From: Halobacteriovoraceae bacterium
Lineage (GTDB): Bacteria > Bdellovibrionota > Bacteriovoracia > Bacteriovoracales > Bacteriovoracaceae
DNA length: 8,120 nucleotides
NCBI GenBank assembly: GCA_018663815.1
Contig: JABJPQ010000313.1
Location: 1 to 8,120, forward strand
Direction: 5' to 3'
Position 1 is the first letter of the stretch. Every line of letters starts with the position of its first letter. The notes under the pieces are model-generated. The model had not been told where the DNA came from. It did no database searches and worked only from the letters and a program-made list of their open reading frames with translations. Both the position numbers and the translations under genes were made by a program. Shown in pieces: positions 4,206 to 8,120 of this stretch.

Positions 4206-6311
4206 CTACCATTGGCGACCGAAATTCATCGGTGCAAAACTTGGATTATATCCATTGCCACCGTAAGGGTTATAACCCATATTTCGATTAGCATCATAGG
4301 ACTGACGCCCTAAAGCTTGTCGTTGAAAATTCATACCATTATAAGCGGAATTTTGATTTGATTGCATACTGCTTTGAGCCTGGAACCACCCACTACCATT
4401 TTGGTTAGAATTATTCCAGTATGAGCCTCCATTATTTCCCCAAGGAACTGTTCCGTTTCCTGTCGAATTCCAGTTGTTTCCACCCCAGCCGTTGTTGTTT
4501 CCGCCCCAACCATTGTTATTTCCACCCCAACCGTTGTTGTTTCCGCCCCAACCGTTGTTATTTCCACCCCAGCCGTTGTTTCCACCCCAGCCGTTACCAC
4601 CGCCAGCCTGCCAGTTCATATTCATATTGGGCATTCCCATATTACTGTTCATCTGAAAACCAATTCCATTAGGAGGAAGCCCAAGCAGACTATTAAGGTT
4701 TAAGTTCATATTGCCATTAATATTTCCACCCATATTCGCATAAGGATTATAATTTCCAGAGCTAATATTCATATACGGGTTATACCCAAAGCCTGGTCCT
4801 TGCATTCCGGCCATATATTGCATACCATAGCCACCATTACCTGATCCCCAGCCGTTATAACCATTGTTCATCCAACCCTGATTTCCAGCAAATTGATTCA
4901 TAGCAAAGCCATTACATTGAAACTCGTGGTACGGACTATCAGTAAGCTCATTATCTTGCATAAATTGGTTATGGATAGAAAGAGTATCTGTTTGTCCTAG
5001 TCGACATTCTTCGGCCATACGAACCTGGCCATTAACTTGGGCTTGTATTCCTTTATAATTTGAGCGAATTCCGTAAGCTGCTACCAGTGGATTGAGAACC
5101 GCACTCATCGTCGCAGCTACCTCATGGCCATCCCACCCAGAACTTCCATGGCGCATACCAGAATTACATGTCACGCAGTACCTACCATTGATATCTAGAA
5201 TTCCAGCACTGGAACCAAGACAATCTTCGGTAGAGCGTCCAGCAGAGCAAAAAATACTTCGACCATCATCAAGCTCTAACATTCTATCTATCGATGAACC
5301 TGTCCCTACATTGACTCTTGTGATTCTGGAGTTAGGGTATTCAAGATCCATATTACCTACTTCATGGTCGACATGCTCGGTAACATAACCTCCACTCCCC
5401 CTACACTGGTCGCTATCCACCCAGGCTTTACCTAGCCAAAGCTTCCACCAAACTCTTTTATATTCTGCGCAACCGCCACTAATAGTAAATTTAGTTCTAG
5501 TTGAACCAGACACTACAGTTATATATCCCGGACCTGCTCCTGAGATGACCTTGCCTTCGATTGAGATTCCAAGTCTTGTAAGACAATCCTCATACTTTTC
5601 GCCAGGATTACACTCAAGGGTTCTGCCGTCGTAGTAAATGATAAGTCCTATGCCGCCGGTGTTACCGCCGCCTGAAGGAAAAGTACCATTTTCTGATATA
5701 ATTATTGTTTCATCTCGGTAAATGTCTGTTTCGTTTTGTCTGGTTTTAATTGTAACGTCATCGAAGGTCTTACAAACTTTTTTGTCATAAGCGATAAGGG
5801 CGTGCCCTCTCGTACCTATATCTAGCTTAAGAAATTCTTTGATGGTTTTAAAGTTAACTAACCCTACATTGGCTGAAGCATGATAACATAAAACTTGATA
5901 ACAAGTTTCATATGAATCTATTATTTTTCCTTCACTTTTAACCTCAGAAGTTGAAACTTTTTTATGACTAATTTTTTCTTCTATAGAGGCTGATCCTGGT
6001 TGTTTCTTACAGTGCCTTATTGCCCTACTAACGACATCTGACTTCACAATAACTTCACTAGCACTGTCCTCCCAACCACCAAAATCTGAGTTTTGAGAAG
6101 TAGTAGGAATCATCTTTTGAACACTATCATCACTTCCAGAACTATAATTAGATTTTGTCTCCGGGTTAGGAGCACCATAGTTCTCATCATATTCCTCACT
6201 TGCATTATCCCCAGCCGTCGGACCAAACTGCCCATAAGCACCAACCGACACGACTAACGTCAAAGCCCCTAAGCCAAAAGCTAATCTGAAGTTTCGAATT
6301 CCCTTAAACAT
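4206..6311 (-). CDS. Secreted Cys-rich protein with Gly/Asn/Trp-rich repeat tail
   Basis: The protein has 701 residues. Residues 1-27 are a classical signal peptide (MFKGIRNFR, a hydrophobic core, then AYG|Q); no lipobox Cys follows, so the product is periplasmic, surface or secreted. Residues 28-90 are acidic and low-complexity. Residues 100-470 hold all 14 cysteines, consistent with a disulfide-bonded ectodomain. Within it a module is duplicated: DGRTLEC-N8-CL at 228-244 and DGRSIFC-N8-CL at 349-365, both followed by GI. Residues 471-701 contain no Cys and are rich in Gly, Asn, Met, Trp and Tyr, with three YNPY motifs (510, 521, 680) and six GWGG units at about 574-612. The ATG is preceded by AGGTGAG (6321-6315). 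A terminator follows at 4157-4179, so the gene is the end of its transcript. An adhesive, matrix or envelope-surface role would suit the tail, but I recognise no family. Confidence 0.85.
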   Translation of the reverse strand: MFKGIRNFRLAFGLGALTLVVSVGAYGQFGPTAGDNASEEYDENYGAPNPETKSNYSSGSDDSVQKMIPTTSQNSDFGGWEDSASEVIVKSDVVSRAIRHCKKQPGSASIEEKISHKKVSTSEVKSEGKIIDSYETCYQVLCYHASANVGLVNFKTIKEFLKLDIGTRGHALIAYDKKVCKTFDDVTIKTRQNETDIYRDETIIISENGTFPSGGGNTGGIGLIIYYDGRTLECNPGEKYEDCLTRLGISIEGKVISGAGPGYITVVSGSTRTKFTISGGCAEYKRVWWKLWLGKAWVDSDQCRGSGGYVTEHVDHEVGNMDLEYPNSRITRVNVGTGSSIDRMLELDDGRSIFCSAGRSTEDCLGSSAGILDINGRYCVTCNSGMRHGSSGWDGHEVAATMSAVLNPLVAAYGIRSNYKGIQAQVNGQVRMAEECRLGQTDTLSIHNQFMQDNELTDSPYHEFQCNGFAMNQFAGNQGWMNNGYNGWGSGNGGYGMQYMAGMQGPGFGYNPYMNISSGNYNPYANMGGNINGNMNLNLNSLLGLPPNGIGFQMNSNMGMPNMNMNWQAGGGNGWGGNNGWGGNNNGWGGNNNGWGGNNNGWGGNNNGWGGNNWNSTGNGTVPWGNNGGSYWNNSNQNGSGWFQAQSSMQSNQNSAYNGMNFQRQALGRQSYDANRNMGYNPYGGNGYNPSFAPMNFGRQW
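4477..4596 (-). repeat. In-frame tandem repeat encoding GWGGNNN
   Basis: Six direct units lie head to tail: four of 21 bp (4477-4497, 4498-4518, 4519-4539, 4540-4560) and two of 18 bp (4561-4578, 4579-4596). Units alternate between a CCA/TTG type and a CCG/TTA type. The 42-bp dimers 4477-4518 and 4519-4560 differ at only two positions, which points to duplication of a dimer. Every unit is a multiple of three, so copy-number change keeps the reading frame. The encoded motif is GWGG plus two or three Asn. Confidence 0.9.
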
Positions 6312-6346
6312 AATCTCACCTATTTTAGAGTTTAGTTATCTTCACT

Positions 6347-6352
6347 AGTATA
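6347..6352 (-). promoter_or_regulatory. Candidate -10 element for the secreted-protein gene
   Basis: TATACT on the minus strand lies 36 bases upstream of the ATG at 6311 and would give a leader of roughly 28 nt. No good -35 hexamer is found at 16-18 nt spacing (TCAAAG at 17), so the promoter would be weak, activator-dependent or recognised by another sigma factor. The rest of the 151-bp spacer (6312-6462) is AT-rich and shows only a weak bulged hairpin. Confidence 0.3.
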
Positions 6353-6462
6353 AACTAATAAACAAAAGTCTTTGAGTCGGAAAAAAATCCTCCTCACAGT
6401 CTTCTCGGAAATTTCAGGAATAATCTTTAATTATTTTGCTAAATAGCTAAAACTTAAAGCGT

Positions 6463-6933
6463 TTAGAGGTGATTAGTGGAGTGTTGCACTCCAGATCTTG
6501 GATTAAATTTTTTCATTTCACGTACTAAAAACTCAATTAAGTCTTCATCTGAGCTAAATACGTCTTCAATAAGATCTGAATTTAAAAGAAAGTCCTTCAC
6601 ACGTTTGGCCACATTATGTAGCGATTCAACCATATAAAGTCCACCCAGGTTTTCACCTTGAAAAGATTTAACAATTTCTTTTCTAGCGTGGTTAAACATT
6701 TCTGTTTCTGTAATGTCTTCGGAAACTTCTTCTAAACCAAATTTTTCTTCAACTTCCTCAATCGCTTGCTCACGAATATCATCATCAGTCGCAAAACTTA
6801 CTCCAAGCTCTGTGGCCAAAGAATCAATCAGATCCGCTCGCATATCAGCAGCGTAATCAATTAGCTCGTCTTGCTTTAAATGGTTAATTGTATGGGTAGA
6901 AAGAGAAATTAATGTATTAAAATCAGTTCTCAT
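6463..6933 (-). CDS. DUF507-like protein with two similar halves
   Basis: The protein has 156 residues from the ATG at 6933, which has AAGGA 7 nt upstream. An ATG at 6966 would add 11 residues (MIFNYNNKDLY) but would place this ribosome binding site inside the gene. The protein is acidic, apparently all-helical and cytoplasmic, with no signal peptide or Cys. The opening MRTDFNTLISLSTHTINHL, the DELIDY motif and the DDDIREQAIEEVEEKFG segment resemble DUF507, a family of small helical proteins in deltaproteobacteria and Aquificae with no known function. Residues 19-43 (L..DELIDYAADMRADLIDSLATEL) and 117-140 (L.SDLIEDVFSSDEDLIEFLVREM) look like copies of one helical unit. The gene follows murJ by 97 bp in the same direction, and the secreted-protein gene follows it after 151 bp. 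A TATAAT at 6949-6954 could be a -10 element but would leave almost no leader. The family call is moderately sure. Confidence 0.75.
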   Translation of the reverse strand: MRTDFNTLISLSTHTINHLKQDELIDYAADMRADLIDSLATELGVSFATDDDIREQAIEEVEEKFGLEEVSEDITETEMFNHARKEIVKSFQGENLGGLYMVESLHNVAKRVKDFLLNSDLIEDVFSSDEDLIEFLVREMKKFNPRSGVQHSTNHL

Positions 6934-6940
6934 ATATAGA

Positions 6941-6945
6941 TCCTT
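6941..6945 (-). promoter_or_regulatory. Ribosome binding site deciding the DUF507-like start
   Basis: AAGGA on the minus strand, 7 nt before the ATG at 6933. It favours this start over the in-frame ATG at 6966, which has no comparable site. Confidence 0.6.
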
Positions 6946-7030
6946 ATTATTATAATTAAATATCACAGGTAGTTTAACCTACAAGAAATCAAAAACTCAA
7001 GTAATTTCAGCTCAAAATGATGAGAAGTCA

Positions 7031-8120
7031 CTATTTAGTTTTTAAAAAGCGTTTAAAAAGATTGTTCACTGCGGCCCTTTCCCCTAGTAAATAACATAAG
7101 AAAAAATAGCATGATGCAATAAAGATTAAATACCCAGTAAGATAACTCACACGCAAGAGAAGTCCTCCCTCATCAAATGAGATAAATTGCTTAAGATACA
7201 TTATACAAGTTGCTGTCAGCGCTCCACTAATAGCGATTTTGATAATCCTTATATTAACAAAGTATGACCACGAAAGACTTAAATCCTTGCGCAAAATAAT
7301 CCCTTGCAAGCCTGTGTTTAAAAACATCGATAGTGTTGTTCCAAGCGCAAGGACTTTAAAGCCATATATTGGGGTAAGTAAGACACAAAATATTATATTA
7401 AAAACAATACCTATGATTGAGCAAAGGACAGGGATTTTTTGACGATCAATAGCATAAAAAGTGGGAACGAAAATTTTATAAATTGAATAAAGAGGTAACC
7501 CTATCGCATAGAAACGAAGCGCCATGGCCGTCATGGTAGTGGAGTGTGCATCAAATTTTCCACGCTCAAAAATAATATTGACCATCTCCTCACTACAAGT
7601 CATTAAAGCTATCATGGCCGGGACAACGAGAAAAAATGAAAGAAAATAACTAGAGGCTAAAAAGTTTTTGGCTTCAGCGTGTTTTCCATCTTTCCAGGCA
7701 CTACTAAAATGAACTAAGTTTGAATTACCAATAGAGACACTCAAAATTCCTACCGGTAATTGAAATAATCGAAAGGAAAAACTCAACCAAGACACGGCCC
7801 CGACAACAGTCGAGGATGCCAAGATTGTATTGACGATTAAATTAATCTGCGTCGCTGCAAAGCCAATTAAACCCGGCCCTAATAATATTAAAACTTTTTG
7901 GGTTTGCTTAGAGAAAATTTTATCTGGTTTGGTAGGGCCATATCCTTTTTTTAAAATCATTGGAAACTGAACTAACGCTTGTACAAATCCACCGATGAGA
8001 ACCCCAAAGCCTAATGATAAGATTGGCTCCATGCCTCTTTCAATTAATATGCTGGGAAAAATTATCATCGATAATATCATCACGATATTAAAAAAGACTG
8101 GGGCAAAAGAAGGAATAAAA
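7031..8120 (-). CDS. murJ: MurJ/MviN lipid II flippase, C-terminal part (5' end beyond window)
   Basis: The frame is open to the right edge, so the Met at 8083 is internal. Before it the sequence reads FIPSFAPVFFNIV, matching the family's IPAFAPVFLNV segment. About 363 of some 510-530 residues are visible, covering roughly the last ten of 14 membrane helices. MurJ moves lipid-linked peptidoglycan precursor from the inner to the outer face of the cytoplasmic membrane (MOP exporter superfamily). Diagnostic segments are LLGPGLIGFAATQINLIVNT, the cavity-Arg segment SFRLFQLPVGIL (Arg codon 7769-7771, equivalent to Arg270 of E. coli MurJ), IIFERGKFDAHSTTMTAMAL, and YAIGLPLYSIYKIFVPTFYA. The loop after QLPVGIL is SVSIGNSNLVHFSSAWKDG, where the family usually has GVALGTVxLPxLSR, so that stretch is diverged. 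The essential N-terminal Arg residues lie outside the window. The stop is TAG at 7031; no terminator is seen before the DUF507-like gene. Confidence 0.95.
   Translation of the reverse strand, partial: FIPSFAPVFFNIVMILSMIIFPSILIERGMEPILSLGFGVLIGGFVQALVQFPMILKKGYGPTKPDKIFSKQTQKVLILLGPGLIGFAATQINLIVNTILASSTVVGAVSWLSFSFRLFQLPVGILSVSIGNSNLVHFSSAWKDGKHAEAKNFLASSYFLSFFLVVPAMIALMTCSEEMVNIIFERGKFDAHSTTMTAMALRFYAIGLPLYSIYKIFVPTFYAIDRQKIPVLCSIIGIVFNIIFCVLLTPIYGFKVLALGTTLSMFLNTGLQGIILRKDLSLSWSYFVNIRIIKIAISGALTATCIMYLKQFISFDEGGLLLRVSYLTGYLIFIASCYFFLCYLLGERAAVNNLFKRFLKTK

Noticed and set aside
4477..4596. CRISPR-like direct repeats
   Set aside because: Units are contiguous without spacers and lie in frame inside a coding sequence.
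4331..4672. Three extra open frames across the GWGG repeat (one minus, two plus)
   Set aside because: A tandem repeat of 21 and 18 bp keeps every frame open if one unit is open. The products are simple repeats (PPQPLLF, ETTTVG) without signals for translation.
5092..5388. Plus-strand open frame of 98 codons
   Set aside because: It is antisense to the Cys-rich domain of the secreted protein, with no ribosome binding site or motif.
6425..6455. Hairpin after the DUF507-like gene as a terminator
   Set aside because: The stem is AT-rich with a bulge and only three central GCT/AGC pairs, and no U-tract follows on the minus strand.
7239..7442. Plus-strand open frame of 67 codons
   Set aside because: It is antisense to murJ membrane helices and has no supporting signals.
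8083..8083. Met at 8083 as the murJ start
   Set aside because: The frame continues upstream with a conserved MurJ segment (IPSFAPVFFN) to the window edge, so the gene is cut by the window rather than truncated.

Overview
The window is AT-rich, single-copy bacterial chromosome. It holds two recognisable housekeeping genes, uvrC and the 3' part of murJ, set among small or lineage-restricted genes. The gene types suggest a Gram-negative bacterium of the former deltaproteobacterial assemblage, perhaps Bdellovibrionota such as a Bacteriovorax-like organism. That placement is inference: it rests on a Zn-ribbon/KFGxG protein, a DUF507-like protein, a SpoIID/LytB protein in a Gram-negative-looking setting, and overall low GC. 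No rRNA or other taxonomic marker is present.

Layout. Positions 1-441 (-) hold the N-terminal part of a SpoIID/LytB-domain protein that runs off the left edge and uses a TTG start. Positions 502-1359 (-) encode a protein with a uracil-DNA-glycosylase-like C-terminal fold whose catalytic motifs look eroded. After a 157-bp divergent spacer with a good promoter and overlapping inverted repeats, 1517-1729 (+) encodes a 70-residue double-CxxC protein. Its stop codon interlocks with that of uvrC (1726-3669, -, TTG start). A 72-bp divergent spacer separates uvrC from 3742-4158 (+), a Zn-ribbon/KFGxG protein. Next comes a factor-independent terminator oriented for the minus strand (4157-4179). It ends the gene for a large secreted Cys-rich and Gly/Asn/Trp-rich protein (4206-6311, -). 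Upstream of that are a DUF507-like protein (6463-6933, -) and murJ (7031 to beyond 8120, -, 5' end missing).

How the genes may relate. The ends of the window carry peptidoglycan functions: MurJ flips lipid II, and SpoIID/LytB domains act on or promote cleavage of peptidoglycan. The middle carries DNA repair (UvrC) beside a UDG-fold protein that has probably lost glycosylase activity. murJ, the DUF507-like gene and the secreted-protein gene lie in one direction with gaps of 97 and 151 bp, and the secreted-protein gene has its own candidate -10 element, so they need not form one operon.

The most unusual items are the secreted protein, the UDG-like protein and the spacer at 1446-1485. The secreted protein has a 14-cysteine ectodomain with a duplicated DGR/Cys module, followed by a tandem GWGGNNN array with a 42-bp higher-order DNA period. 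The spacer can form two mutually exclusive hairpins. I see no mobile elements, CRISPR arrays, tRNAs or rRNAs, and no gene-free stretch above 300 bases.
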